A program made the position numbers and the translations under genes. Of a stretch of 64,000 bases of DNA, positions 23,346 through 36,024 are shown one piece after another. The notes beneath the pieces are model-generated. The model did no database searches and was not told where the DNA came from. It saw only the letters and a program-made list of their open reading frames with translations. This DNA comes from Nymphalis io. Its lineage: Eukaryota; Arthropoda; Insecta; Lepidoptera; Nymphalidae. Location: NCBI RefSeq assembly GCF_905147045.1, contig NC_065899.1, forward strand, positions 4,910,501-4,974,500, read 5' to 3'. Positions within the stretch are counted from its first letter, which is position 1, and the number at the start of each line of letters is the position of its first letter.

Positions 23346-24625
23346 ATTGTTTTAAAGAGCTTAGCAGTTCTTAGCTTATCTCTGCAAAATATATTTTTCG
23401 TTAACAATATTATAATGAGGTTATTTAAAAAATTATAAGATATTCTATATCCGCAAATTAGTAATATATATATATTCATTAAACGATTTCATATAAGAGT
23501 AAATAAGACAGAATGAATTTATTATGCTATAAATAAATATATCCTAAATATATTTAAAGGATGTTACGTGTTTTTTTTTCAATATTTATCACATAATTTT
23601 ATCCTACTCCATATCAAATTTCCGTGGTTTTTCCTACACCACGAAATCTATTACCCTGACATGACAAATATTATCCTACAAAACTCGTGTACAAATTTTA
23701 TCGAAACTGAGTTTACCTTGTATCTCAATAAATCGTAAACTTCAAACTTAAAGTATGTCAGTGACGTCTATAAATTTTGTACAGATAGAAAACTTATCCA
23801 GTAAATCGAAAAAGAATAATCTAATCCGAATTTATTGGTTTCTAACGTCCTCGGCAAAGTAGTCGAAAGAATTAAAGGATTTAGGCTAGTTCCATGATTG
23901 ATTGCAGACTGTCGTCGGTTAAGCTGGTGAAAATTATTGAGACAATAAATGCATTCTTTAGTTACTTTTATATATAACGTTTTCTTATCAAAGAAATACT
24001 TTTTAAACAAGAAACCCTGGTATATAACTGAAAATTTTAATGATTTCGATTGACTTAGAATGTATTGTCTTGCAATTGGTATATAATTTAAATATACTAC
24101 GTATGGTTCTCTCGTAAAACATTAGTATTACTTTTAACATAAAAATAAATATTTAGTATTAATTCTAATTTTCAGGTAAAATTTCTGTGTAAATGCAAAA
24201 GTGAAAAAGTAAATTTTATTTAAGTTTTTTACACAAAAAGGACAGGTCAAGGCTATATATATTTTATATCTCAAATCTTGCCTGTCGACGTAGTCTGAAA
24301 AAAAACTGTCAGTCTTGAATACATACAAGCTAAGACAACTATTTATAATAGATACAACTTTACTCGTAATATTTATAGACCTTTAAAAAATCTACAGAAA
24401 AGTGGAATAGCGTATCCCATTTACACATTAATCGTATAAAAAAGTCACAGTCATTATTCTTAAGTTTAAAAAGAAAGTCTAATTTAGTTAATTTATAAAA
24501 AGTAAGTTTTATTTATTATTAATAAACATTTTTAACAAGACTATTTTTTGTTACTAAATATTGTCGTTAGCACTTTAAAATCTGCACCATTTTAGAGGTA
24601 TAACAAGAAAATTGTGTAAGGAAAA
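23346..24625. other. AT-rich non-coding stretch
   Basis: No supported gene. Confidence 0.5.
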
Positions 24626-24677
24626 AAATGTAAGGCATGCGGTATAACAGAGAGGTTATACCGCATGCCTTACATTT
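24626..24677. repeat. Perfect palindrome, 23-bp arms
   Basis: aaatgtaaggcatgcggtat... and its exact complement ending gccttacattt, separated by agagag. Confidence 0.98.
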
Positions 24678-24705
24678 AGCTAGTTAGCTAGCTATAAGGT
24701 ACCTT

Positions 24706-24722
24706 ATATATATATATATAAT

Positions 24723-24771
<49 letters not shown>

Positions 24772-24780
24772 ATATATATA

Positions 24781-24837
<57 letters not shown>
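24706..24837. repeat. Long imperfect (TA)n tract
   Basis: About 130 bp of alternating TA with a few interruptions. It is flanked on the left by the palindromic ataaggtaccttat and on the right by ataaggta, so the whole tract could form cruciforms. Confidence 0.97.
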
Positions 24838-24841
<4 letters not shown>

Positions 24842-25265
24842 GTATAATATTTTATATACATTTAAGTTTTCTTTTATTGCTGTACTTTTAATATATGTAC
24901 GTAGACAGAAGAATACGAATATAAGTATTATAGATGACTACGTGTACAAAACATATAAATCTCATATTGAGGATAAAGGTAAAATAAACATTGTAAGGAA
25001 ATCGCTTCGTTTATCTGAAGAAAAGTTATGGGACATACGCCTAAAGCGGATTAACGATTTTTTCATTTTATAATATTATTTTTCTTAAGTATTATAAAAT
25101 ATTTTATATACTAGCTATTTGTATTTATAATTTATAACATGCATATTTTTAAAAGATCTTTTATACCAAATAAAATAGTTGCTTTAAAGGGCTAATACAT
25201 TCTAAAGAGGGAATAACGACACTTTCGAACATCAAGACTTTGCAAACGAGCAGAATTGACTTTGT
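24838..25265. other. AT-rich non-coding stretch
   Basis: Nothing recognisable. Confidence 0.5.
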
Positions 25266-25352
25266 CATGAATTTTTACTTGCTTGCCTGAGCTGAACCCA
25301 TAATCTTGAGTTAAGATTTACGTGTTGTAGCCACTGAGCCATCTCGAGTATT
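25266..25352 (-). mobile_element. SINE family A head (tRNA-related part)
   Basis: The reverse complement reads cgagatggctcagtggctac (A box), then cttaactcaagattatgggttcagctcagg (damaged B box). The body is truncated after gcaagcaag. Confidence 0.7.
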
Positions 25353-25851
25353 TATAACGTATAAATTACTATAATTTATACTATACTTCTTTTAAATTTG
25401 ATTGTATGTTATTAGTCACCGCAGCTACGTTATTGCATGTGTATTAATGACAGGCATATTATCAGGAATATAATCTAGCACATAAAGTAAAGCAATGTGC
25501 TCTTAGGCCTAACCCTTCATTAATCTTCACATTATAAGTACAAGTGACTTTGCTTTTACGACTACCTTCTACAATAAAACTTTTTCTTTTACCTATTCAA
25601 GGCAAATGATCTCATAAATTATTATATATATGTCTTTCAAGTAAATGGTCATAATGATATTATTTTAGGGATGTGACGTGTGTGATAAATGTACTGATGT
25701 AGCAAATAATTAATGACGATTCCTACGAGTAAGACCTTTGAAATATATAGGTAACAATTTAATTGTGTAACATATTTATATTATTATAAAGAAGATATGT
25801 ACTGTTTTTACGTATAAACTTCAAATCATAAAAAGTAACGTTTTTTTAACA
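25353..25851. other. AT-rich non-coding stretch
   Basis: Nothing recognisable. Confidence 0.5.
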
Positions 25852-26290
25852 GAATTTAGACACAGCAAGATATCTCGAAAAGTCGATCTCGTAGCCACGT
25901 AGCCTCGTAGCTGTTGATTTTATAGTGCAGAAGTGTGTGCATAAACACAATCATGAGCACTTTTGTAATTCGATTAAACGGCCAATACGATCGTAAAGAT
26001 ATCAGAAGCAAGATCAACGACCGATTATTTTTCTCAGACAAGGGAGGGATCGTGACACTGTCCTCTTAAACTAATTCAGACACGGCGGCCAATCTCGAAA
26101 ATTAGCCATCTGCGCTATAGATATTATAGTGCAGAAATGTGTACGTAAACACAATCGTATTACGCACTCTCGTTATCCGACTAAACGGCAATCCAATACG
26201 AACGTAACGATATCAAGCCAAAGATCAACGGCCTTACATGGTTCTGATACATGGGATCGTCAACACTTCCAATACTGCTGCTAACTTCCT
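25852..26290 (-). mobile_element. Tandem pair of SINE family B-like 3' halves
   Basis: Two units of about 200 bp sit head to tail (about 25852-26045 and 26077-26290). They share the order tctcgaaaa, ttatagtgcagaa(g/a)tgtgt, taaacacaatc, gattaaacgg/gactaaacgg, then cgtaa(a/c)gatatca and gatcaacg. The order also matches the 3' half of the family B copy at 46870-47216 (cacggcggtcaatctc..., taaacacag, cggcaatcc). The units are more diverged from each other than recent copies would be. The tRNA-like head is missing in both. Confidence 0.65.
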
Positions 26291-27679
26291 AAATCCGAGC
26301 TTTCGGAATTCCTAACGAGACTTTTTTTTAATAGAAAAACTCAAAAATTTTTGCCATATTGACTGCATATTTTAACCTGAAATCTGCAACCTTATAGTCG
26401 TATAATAAAGTATATATAAAGAATACGCTAATTTCATAAATACTTTAATACTTTTTTTCTCTTTTGGGTGATATACTTATTTCTTAATAAAAAATAATCA
26501 ATAATTCAGAATAAATAACGAATACTATTATGGCATCTTTGTAAATTTACAAGACGATTATATATATAGAATAATAATAACAACGAATAAAGTTTAATCT
26601 GTTTTGTGTTAAATAAACAAAACGGAAGTTTTTTGAATATATATCGCGATGAAAAGTTTTACAAAAATAATTTAACATCACAATTTTTCTCACCGCAAAT
26701 CATAACTTAAGCTTTTTGGCAATGTTATTGTGCCAAATACGTAATTTATACAAATTGTACGGAAGCCCTGTTGATAAACAAACCACGGATAGCACATTGC
26801 GCCGAAGTGTAAAGTCGACAAACAGAAATTTTAATGTGACATCATTCACTGCGCTCAACTGCAGCCATGTTCATTTTGAACAAAATATATTTATATAGTT
26901 GTATTTTAACATTTCACATATGTTCTGATATCTACTGAGTAAATATCTAAGCGCATTGCCTTAACTTACTCCTATCAGTATTCTTGGAAACGGCGACTTG
27001 ACAGAAATCTGACAATACCGGTAAAGGGCCAGAGTCAGGCCTTACCATCAGAGACACGTAGTTGTAAGCCCAGACATGCATAATGGGCTGCCACATATAA
27101 ATATTCGTTAGAAAAACTCGATAATTTTGATTGATGTTAGTTAATAGTATAAGCTAGCCGCGTTTTTTATAAATGTTGAATTGACGAAATGTTACTTGAC
27201 AGATTCGTTTATAGTTAAATAGCTCTTTTTAAGAAATTTATTTCTCGATTATTTATAAATAACAATCTTTAAGTATAAAATGGGTAACTGACGAATTTAA
27301 GCATTCTTAAAATTTATCCATTTATTATCCCTTATCAAATGATCGAGTAATTACTTATACGACTTTCATTTTCTTTTGGGTTCCGAACAAAAATACGCAG
27401 ATTTATTAAGTCTTATCAGATGTCTTACAAAAGGTCAGGGGATTCATACATAAAATAACAAAGAATAAATTAAAAAGTTACTTTTATTTCTCTAATATGT
27501 TAACGCCATAATAATTAATGACTTACGTAAACATGTAGTAAGTAAGTTTCTGTAAATTTTGAAAGAAATGCGACTAAAATCCCCAAAACGAACTTACTGT
27601 AGGATCTTAATACATATGCATTTTAGTTTCAGCTTTCTTTATACATTTGCCAGGAAATCAAATTACTCTTTTCCACCTA
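26291..27679. other. AT-rich non-coding stretch
   Basis: No supported gene. A somewhat GC-richer patch at 26990-27085 has no family I recognise. Confidence 0.45.
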
Positions 27680-28277
27680 GTTCACCGGCCTGCAAGATGC
27701 CCCTTCACGCCTAGTTTGAAGGTTGTAAGGGGAGGAGAACACCTTTGACCTTTGACCTTGAGAGTGACCTTTAAGTCGCCAATAATGCGAACCGCACGTC
27801 ACTGCAACCGATCTTCAGTAGGTTTTCAGTAGGCACTTAGTGGAGCCATCGCAAAGGTGTAAGCAATATTCAAAGAAAGACCTGTGTTTTTTTTTATAAC
27901 AGGCACAGTTGCTATGGCGTAAAAAAACGCCGCACCTTGTTCAGAAGTCCGAGTTTCCGTGGCTGTTTTTATAACAGCCTCAATCCAAGGGATTACGGTC
28001 GCACCGAATGTCTATCCCCAACACGGTGATTTTGCTTTGTATCTCCACCGCAGCTCCATAGAGGGAAGTAAGAGAGGAAAGTTGTGATTTTTTTCGCTGT
28101 GAAAGCGCATACCTGTGTTTTCTTGGCATTGAACTCAACAAGATTATCAGAACCCCATTTGGCAATGAATTCTAATTTTCTATCGAGTTCAATAACGAGA
28201 TCCTTTCGCCTTTCCTCAATTTGCAGAGCGTCCGTGGTATCTCCCATGCACTGTACTATCATCTGCATAACAATATA
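27680..28277 (-). mobile_element. Second, internally deleted copy of the CR1-like LINE
   Basis: Collinear with parts of the copy at 12862-16005. Positions 27680-27745 correspond to about 12985-13050, and 27765-28277 to about 13300-13830; about 250 bp between them is deleted. CYADDSTVHG can still be read at about 28275-28248. The coding part then follows as KWGSDNLVEFNAKKTQV, and the C-terminal region is full of small indels. The copy is 5'-truncated just upstream of the YADD motif and has no poly(A) tail that I can see. Confidence 0.85.
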
Positions 28278-28984
28278 GGTATGTAACAATAAATTAATGG
28301 AAAAATCTATGTAATAGTAGAAAAAAATAAACATAAAGAAATTTAACATTAACTAATGATTATAAGAAAACAATAAAAAGAATTATATATATTAAAATTC
28401 CAAAAAAAACAACATATAATTTTTAAACACAAACTTATCTTATTGCGATGTCAGAAACCGTGATGTGTCCTGGAAAGGTGTACCAATCAGTCTATATATT
28501 GGATTGGAGAACTCAACGCTGATTTTCAACGGTACCTTTTGTGGATTTGATAAATTATAATAATAAATTACACAGAAAAAGAAATACATTAAATACTTAT
28601 TACAGTTCTAAATGTTATTACACGGAATAGCGATTAGTAATATTAAAAAGAAAAAAATATATGAATAATTTTTATAACAATTGTAGTTGCAAATTGTATA
28701 AATATAACTTGTATTTGATACGAAACGTGTACAAGGTCATTGAGATTAAAAGGTGTGTCGCTGCACATCGAAAACTACCACGAAAGTTCACTCTTTGATG
28801 TGGTGGCACAATTGGCATATACGATGACGCTCTTGTAGGATACAGTTTATTTGTTTATTTTAACCGGCTCAATTTTTTGTAAAGGTGTATAGGGGCTTTA
28901 TGTTGAACAATACCAAAAAGTAAGATTGCAAGATGTAATTATAAAAAATAAAGTACGAGTGTAAAATATCTTAGATCCCATGGT
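28278..28984. other. AT-rich non-coding stretch
   Basis: Nothing recognisable. Confidence 0.5.
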
Positions 28985-29100
28985 CATGGAGTCACTGATG
29001 GTGAAAAAGTAGCTTATATCTCTTGCAATGCCAACGTGTATGGGTGAATGATCCATTTCTAATCATCATTAGGTGGCCCGGTTGCTTACTTGCTTCCAGA
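28985..29100 (+). repeat. Diverged 3' part of the short poly(A) repeat
   Basis: cttgcaatgccaacgtgtat and catcattaggtggcccggtt correspond to cttacaatgccaatgtctaa and accatcaggtggcccatat of younger copies. Many substitutions; tail gone. Confidence 0.6.
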
Positions 29101-31078
29101 AAGTTGGTATTATACTTGCAATCGCTTACAGCTTATATTCGGTTTATTTTTGTGCTTTATAGCAGAAACGCTAAAAAATAAGCTATACATATAGCCGTGC
29201 CAATCTGCGCTTTGGTTAGTTAGCCAATTTACGGAGCAAGTGTGGATGAGTTTACCTTTTCACTAGCTTCGCGGTACGTGAAACATTGACGAGGGCACAA
29301 CATACCGACTCGGAACGGAGAGTCATCAATTTACTAGTGATCAGGGCGCACACTTGATAAATCAATCTAAACATCAAATATGAATAAGCGATTGTTGGTA
29401 TATCATTGGTAATTATATTGTGTATGGTACGGTAAAGCTAGCAGATACTCGATTTACGATCTTGTTATCTTTGCTCTCAATATTTGATGAAAAACAATCA
29501 TTATTTCATTACGATCACCATCAACCTATTCTATTTTTAAAACAATATGGCAACTTTGTCATCACGGATTGATACCTCTTTAAAATTAAATGATTATATT
29601 TATGTTTAATTAATTACTAGCTGCCGTCCTAACTACGTACGAGAAAAATAAGGTTTAAAATATTCATGTTTCAAACTTTATTAAAACTAACATTTACAAT
29701 TTTTTTTTTTTTAATTTTAGACTTGCAATTATTTTCGTCATTTGTATTCTGAAGACGCGCTACAAATGTACCTCAATTAAATTTCATTAGCCAATATTTC
29801 ATGACCGACTGTGCTATACGTCACTATTTACAATACGGGTTGTGCCAAACGTAATAAACATCGTGTTGGAAACGTTACATCGAGATTTTTATTTCGATTC
29901 GTCCGGTAAGTTGGACATTCATCAGTACGGTATATATCGATCCGGGGATTGGATTGAATTCGGGTCAACGAATTTTGTATCGTCGTATTATAATTGGAGT
30001 TCAACGACTTCCATGTTTGGAATATTTTGTTGGCCCCGGTATGTATATAAATGAAATTCTTTTCATTGTATTTTTATGTGTATTTATTTTAATTAGTATA
30101 GCGTGTGGTCAAAATCATAGAAGTACGATATTTTTGTTACTATCTGGCACAGTCCAATAATTTAAATTTTCTTTCATTCATTCATCATTATAATTCAGAC
30201 AGAAAAAAATATCTATTCACCATTATTTATAAAAAAATAGTAATGTTGAAATTAAAAATTAAAATAATTTCTTGTCCAAGTTATGTCTATTTATTTAAAA
30301 CTTTTATACAATGCATAAATATCTTTATATTATAATATAGACAACCCGATATATAAAGACTGGATTTTACGTAATTACGTATTACACCACAATCAAGTTA
30401 ATCTAACCATACGTTTAAAATTGTCATTCGTTTCAATACTCGTACAAATAAGTAGTCATGTAGGTTTTTGGTAGGATACGAACAAAACATTGTAATATAA
30501 TTTTGTACGCTTTTGTTTCTGTTTTCGAACCCGCGACGAGGAATAATTGCCGAATTAAAAAAAATTAAACTAATAAAACTTTCACTTTTACGTGGCGTTT
30601 ATTAAACTAATATTTATAACCGAACCGTTTTTATAGCTAGAAAGTTATGTGAAGATATTTTATTAACACATCAATGTTAGTAAAAACTTTATATGAAATG
30701 TGAACAATAACAATGAAAGAACGCCCTCTTTTTAACCCAATTTATAGCTCCCATTTTAGTGAACTTCAAAGTATAAAACGCTTTGTCATTGTTTCATAGA
30801 AATGGGATCGCCCATTCAAAGTGTTAAATATTATTTATGATCACATGTTCTTGACAATCTTTAAAATTATTGACTATATATTTTAACAACAAAGTAACAG
30901 CTTCAAATTTATTAATTATATTTATATCGGGCTGAGTTCTTTTTAAAGAAATAATAATTGTTATAAATAAATTATGAAACTTTATTGTACCTAATTTATT
31001 ATTACTATATTACTAAACTATTTACATTAAAGCCTTATTATACAAATAAAAATTATAAATAGTTACTGTATATATCGT
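29101..31078. other. AT-rich non-coding stretch
   Basis: No supported gene. A 70-codon open frame at 29842-30054 lies in a slightly GC-richer patch but has no start context, splice signals or motif that I recognise. Confidence 0.45.
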
Positions 31079-31146
31079 GACCGCGTCGAATGGTAGCAAG
31101 AATGCTAGCAGCATTTTCCCTTTGAATTCAGAATTCCAAACCTCTG
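31079..31146 (+). repeat. Dispersed repeat fragment (pair with 40279-40342)
   Basis: aatgctagcagcattttccc and flanking ggtagcaag / ttgaattc are shared with 40279-40342 (aatgctagcaacattttccc, ggtagcaaa, ttgaattcc). Unassigned short repeat family. Confidence 0.6.
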
Positions 31147-31260
31147 GACAAAAAATGTACCTGCCTTCCTGCCACCAGTAGAGGCCGGGTTGTAATATTT
31201 TTGTAATATTATATTTATTATTAATTACTTTGAGTTAATATACGTAGCATATCGTTATTT

Positions 31261-31425
31261 TCTTGGTGGTAGCTACCACGCACTTATCAGATATTCTACC
31301 GCTAAACAGCAATACTATCTACTGTTATGTTCTGGTTTGTAGTGTGAGTGAGCCAGCGTATCTACAGCCACAAGGGACGTTACATCTTAATTTCCAAGGT
31401 TTGGTGGCGCATACATGCAGTGCTT
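31261..31425 (+). repeat. 5' part of the short poly(A) repeat
   Basis: Shows the leading block (ggtggtagctaccacgcact, tatcagatattctaccgct) followed by aaacagcaatact, gtgagtgagccag, cacaagggac and tttggtggcgca. The 3' part with the poly(A) tail is missing. Confidence 0.7.
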
Positions 31426-32139
31426 ATAACACACTCCCTAGTACGCGCAAGACCTTTCACATTCTCTATTACGGCTGCGTCCCTATTACAGTTTTTTTTC
31501 AATTAACTGGTTTACTTTATAATTAATTAATAATTATCATTATTGTAAGCTTCTTGTATATATATTTATATTAATGTTATGATTGATCTTAGGATTGTGT
31601 TTTGTTAAATACTAAAAATTATATCCTTCCATTCTCAAGTCTTAAAATATATCTTAAACAGTGTATAAGAAAAAATATCCCTAATATATTCTAAATATTT
31701 GTTTGCTATTTTGTGAGACACGTGTCATCAATCAACAGTAGTCCCTCCGACGACCTACTTTACCTTTACACAAGAAAACAACCTACTTTTGTCTGTTTGA
31801 AAAAATCAATCGACAATAATTAGGGAGAACCATTCTATTACGGAGTATTTTTAGCATATTTTTTTTTTTAATATAATTCACACAAATTGTAACGTCATAG
31901 ATTCATAAGCTATAAATATTGTATTTACACAAAGCAATGATAATATAATTATAGTCGTTAACAAAAATGATCCATCTTATTTTTTAAATATTATTATTAT
32001 TGTTTTTTCGAGTTAAATGCATTGTAATGTTACCATATTGGTTTGTACGGTAATGTGCAGGGGATAACAAGCAAATAATTTATAACAAAGTCCAGTTTCT
32101 TTATAAGTGTAGGCGGACTTTGTTAATAGAACCTCAAGC
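31426..32139. other. AT-rich non-coding stretch
   Basis: Nothing recognisable. Confidence 0.5.
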
Positions 32140-32390
32140 TTGAGTTTATTTATTTATTTTATTCGAAGTAATTCAACAGCGTTACAATTACCATTTATAT
32201 AAAGTAGTCATTTAAAATTATAATTTTTACTTTATGCACCTAAAATGTTTAATAATTATTAAACGTTTAGTATATTTTACAATCTAAGAGCGTACAAATA
32301 ATATAATGTTTGTGTGTGCGTTCGTGCGTGTATGTGCCTGGTGCGATTTTATGTAGGTATATGTATGCGTCTGATGTTTAAATTAGTATG
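32140..32390 (-). mobile_element. Possible (TAAA)n-tailed retroposon, reverse orientation
   Basis: Begins with a TTTATTTATTTATTTTATT run (a 3' tail on the minus strand), followed by gaagtaattcaacagcgtta. The insertion at 57669-57981 starts the same way. The far end, around tgtgtgcgttcgtgcgtgtatgtgc, is vague. Confidence 0.35.
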
Positions 32391-34712
32391 CTAAGTTTTT
32401 TCGTCTAGTTAATTTATTTTATATGGATTATTATGATATACAGCAAACGTGTTAAGACAAGTTGCATTCGAACTGCGACGTGAATACCAAGGAATTAACA
32501 TTGGTTTAATCGACCGGCCTCAAAAAGAATACCATTTGCCCATTTTTCCAAATTCTGAAATCCGAAACATCTGGTAATTGGACGTCCGAACACAAATTTT
32601 TGTATGCATTTTTATGCCGGTACTACCTAGACCAATGGTACGGAAATGGGCATCATTCTATCTCACATCTGGTCTAGGGTATTTCACTGGTTCATAGATA
32701 CCAATTAGAGTAACCTTCATCTGTTATTTTTGTTCTATTTAAGTGTAATAAATAAAAATTCAAGTAAAATACAACATATTTATATTTAATTATAACAGTT
32801 GACCTAAATTTTACTCGTAGGAGTCATTTTCTATTTCTACCCGTATTTCTTTCTTACTTTTGAAACCCACTAATGTATATACAGGCTTAAAAAGTTAATT
32901 ACGATTCAGGAAGCATGAATTTTCATCTCCAGTCTACCGACGTGTCAGATGATTGTCACTAACTAAATATCTGCCCACGTTCCAGGAATACAAACGACTG
33001 GCATCCGTTCTACATCAGCACGAAAACGAATATGTAGGTTATTATAACATCTGGTGCAAAGATAATTGTAAAACCTATAACCACACTTAGAAAAATAAAA
33101 TATTTTTTATACATTATTACTAGGTATGCTCTGCAGTTTTATCTGCGTTATTTTTTTATTATACATGTTATAGTAAAAAAATCTAAAACTAACAATTTTA
33201 CAGTAACCAAAATAACTCTTTTTGTCCTATCCCAGTTAAATTTCAAAACATCATGGAAATAGTTTTAGTGATTTTTAACAAATACGTGTACGTAAGCTAC
33301 AAGTTACCTATTATAACTTTTGATAGACAATCAATTTGGAAAAAATAAAGACTTATCCTTGGAACCTTGGAGTAATACCTATAATAGTCGCTAACTTAAA
33401 AACCACTTTGATATTTGTGATTTTTTAACCGTTTTGAAGATTATCAATACATTATCAATCAAAAACATTCTCTCCTTCACGCATTTTTTAAGTTAACATT
33501 TTCATTCTTATAGATTTATATATTATTGCAATCACATTAAATCTTTTACTCCGCAAAGCTTCCAATATACAATTATCAAACGAATTCCATTCAACGATGT
33601 ACAAAGTTGGAACTATAATGGATGGGTATGTTTCGTTTATCTATACGATATATCTCAGTTGGATTAGATAGCGACCCTCATTGTGCTTGAACGCTCGAGA
33701 TGACTACTTTTGCCCTCGTGGTCATTGTGCGCTGATTATATAGCATTACCAGGAAGTAGATATTTGATTTTAGCTTGGCATATTACAAGGTGTCAAGACT
33801 ATAATAATAATAATAATAATACTGCTTAAGCGATAATGCCGCTGACCCTTTTATAACTTTTTACTTACAATTCATTTTCTTTTTTAGCATTATTTTATCG
33901 AGTTATATTAACAATATAACACGATACAGATTCTAAAGACGACGAAGGTTATAAAGTAAAACGGTTGCAAAAGACATATATTGTAGTATAACTGTATGCA
34001 TTGTACCTCTCCTTTTTAATGCAAATACTCTTATCGAAATGCATTGAATCCCCAAAGGAGATACGAGATACCAGTACAAGAGCTAACAAGTATTGCGTTT
34101 TAGTTAGATGCTTACTTACAAAGTTAACCTAAATTCGTAATGTATTATGTCGATATTCTTATATAATTATGTTTCTACAATTTTACGAGAACTCAATTAT
34201 ATCTCAGAAAATAAATATGCGATGGGCAAAGGTATATAGGCAACTGTTTTTTGTTATTTGCATTTCGTATTTGTATCTTTATTAATTTCCCAATAGTAAA
34301 TCTAAATTGTAAATATAGCCTGACGCCGTTTCATTTTTTTAAATAATCATAGAATTGAAGGATCCTCAGTAAAATAAACTACGCAGCACACAAATAATTT
34401 GCAACATTGCTTCATGTCACTGCGATAAATGCTGCTATTGTTTACTTTGGCCTTTGCATTGCTTCCATGACACAGCTTGTCTATACAGTTTTGAAACTGT
34501 ATTTTTTGTGTATAGGCTGTAAAAACAAACAAGAAATAAAATTTTAAAATATCAAAATAAAAATAAAACAAATAATCAAAAGAGGTTTTGAAAATGTATT
34601 CCCTTAGGAAATATAAAAAATAGATATTCACTGGCTGTCCTTTCGTCAGCCAGTCAGTCGATTAATAAAGAAACAAACATGCAGAAAGAAATAAAAAAAC
34701 AAGATTAAGAAG
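32391..34712. other. AT-rich non-coding stretch
   Basis: No supported gene. There is an (ATA)n run at 33801-33820. Confidence 0.5.
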
Positions 34713-34925
34713 AACGGACTTGTCCCAATGGATAGAATATGTGAATCTTATCCGAAGATCGCACGTTGAAATCTACCATCGATTTTGCTAATTTATAGTA
34801 ATTTTTGCTTGTTAATCATTTTATGCTTGGTAGTCTGCAATCTGCTCCAGATCAGCGTAATGAAATAAACTACAAGTTTTCTTCTCAAAAAGTCGTCTCC
34901 TACGTTGTCCAGTAATAGGACATTT
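34713..34925 (+). mobile_element. SINE family A copy
   Basis: Head ccaatggatagaatatgtgaatc with a damaged B box (cgttgaaatc), then a body and the ccagtaataggacattta tail. It lies 10 bp ahead of a SINE family B copy. Confidence 0.65.
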
Positions 34926-34935
34926 ATGGTTTGTC

Positions 34936-35193
34936 TGCCTCGTTTAGTGGCTACTTGTAAGGCCGCAGACCTGGAGGTCCTCGATTCAAATACCAGATTG
35001 GGTCATTTTGGTCGGGTCGAGATTGCGGTCTCATCGGGTTATGAGAGTTAGGGTATAGAGAGTGCACCTGTATTTTCGCACACACTTGTGCACTATGATA
35101 TGTCCTGCGCAGTTGGCTGATCTCTCTTAAGCAATTTTGTTGTTGTTGACGGCCAATGCCATCGTGGCCGAAATCGGTCATTAGGCCATGATG
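34936..35193 (+). mobile_element. SINE family B copy with its tail split by a LINE insertion
   Basis: Head gcctcgtttagtggctactt and B box gattcaaatac; middle block shortened relative to 46870-47216. The 3' half has gagagtgcacctgtattttc, cacttgtgcactatgatatg, agttggctgatctctctt and tggccgaaatcggtc. The attaggccatgat at 35180 is followed by LINE sequence. A diverged copy of those bases (attaggaccattat) returns at 36011 after the LINE poly(A). Confidence 0.75.
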
Positions 35194-36010
35194 AAGCGCC
35201 TGAGCGTGACCCTTAAGGCAGTGTCCGATTGGGGCGATGCCAATCTGGTCATGTTCAATGCATCTAAGATGCAGGCGTGTTTGTTTTCCGCCAAAAAGAG
35301 GGAATCCAGCTACCTCCCACCTTCCGAAATGTGTCTGTACCTATAACTGACCATCTTGACCTTCTTGGCATTACTCTCACATCGACTCTAAATTTCAGCT
35401 CATTTATTGAGTCCCAAATACCCGCTCGAAAACTTGGTATCCTCTCCAAAGTGAGACGTTACTTTACTCCAGAACAACTGCTCAACTTATATAAAGCACA
35501 AGTGAGGTCATGTATGGAGTACTGCTCTCACCTTTGGGATAGCTCTGCCAAGAACCACCTTCAGGCTCTAGAGTTGATTGAGAGGCGTCCCAAATGGTTG
35601 ATGACGCATTGGTCGAGTCTAGGCTCCAAAGTCTGGAACATCAACGTGTGGTTGCATCAATCTCAGTCTGCTATCGGATACATTTCGGAGAATGTGCTCA
35701 GGAAGTACACGAACTGATTCCTGCAGCCCCTTTTTACTATCGAACGGCCAGGCAAACGTGACCAAAGCGCCATAGGTACACAGTGGAATTTCCCCGCCTA
35801 CGTATGAAGCGCTTTGAGTTTACATTCATTGCGAAACAATGGAATGGTTTTCCTGAGTCCGTATTTCCTGATAGGTACAATGTTGGTGTCTTCAAATCCA
35901 GAGTAAACAGGTTTCTTATAGGCAAGCGTGCTACATCTTAGACCGTGTCGATGCTTAACATCAGGCAAGTCAACGGTCAAACGCTGGCCTATTAACTGTA
36001 AAAAAAAAAA
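35194..36010 (+). pseudogene. CR1-like LINE 3' fragment, second family
   Basis: The 3' end of an ORF2 related to, but distinct from, the copy at 12862-16005. The first frame gives DWGDANLVMFNASKMQ, ITDHLDLLGITL, FTPEQLLNLYKAQVRSCMEY and CSHLWDSSAKNH. A frameshift near 35595-35605 leads to VDDALVESRLQSLEHQ, CYRIHFGECAQEVHELIP and QWNGFPESVFPDRYNV, ending at a stop near 35940. A pure A tail spans 36000-36010. It is 5'-truncated, with RT core and endonuclease absent. An imperfect about 14-bp target duplication (35180-35193 and 36011-36024) places it in the SINE B tail. Confidence 0.8.
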
Positions 36011-36024
36011 ATTAGGACCATTAT

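Noticed and set aside
24626..24677. Palindrome as a possible microRNA precursor
   Set aside because: A 6-nt loop with a perfectly paired 23-bp stem lacks the lower stem, bulges and loop size of insect pre-miRNAs. The same applies to the other palindromes.
29842..30054. 70-codon open frame
   Set aside because: No ATG in a good context at its start, no splice signals and no recognised motif. Length is within chance for the local composition.
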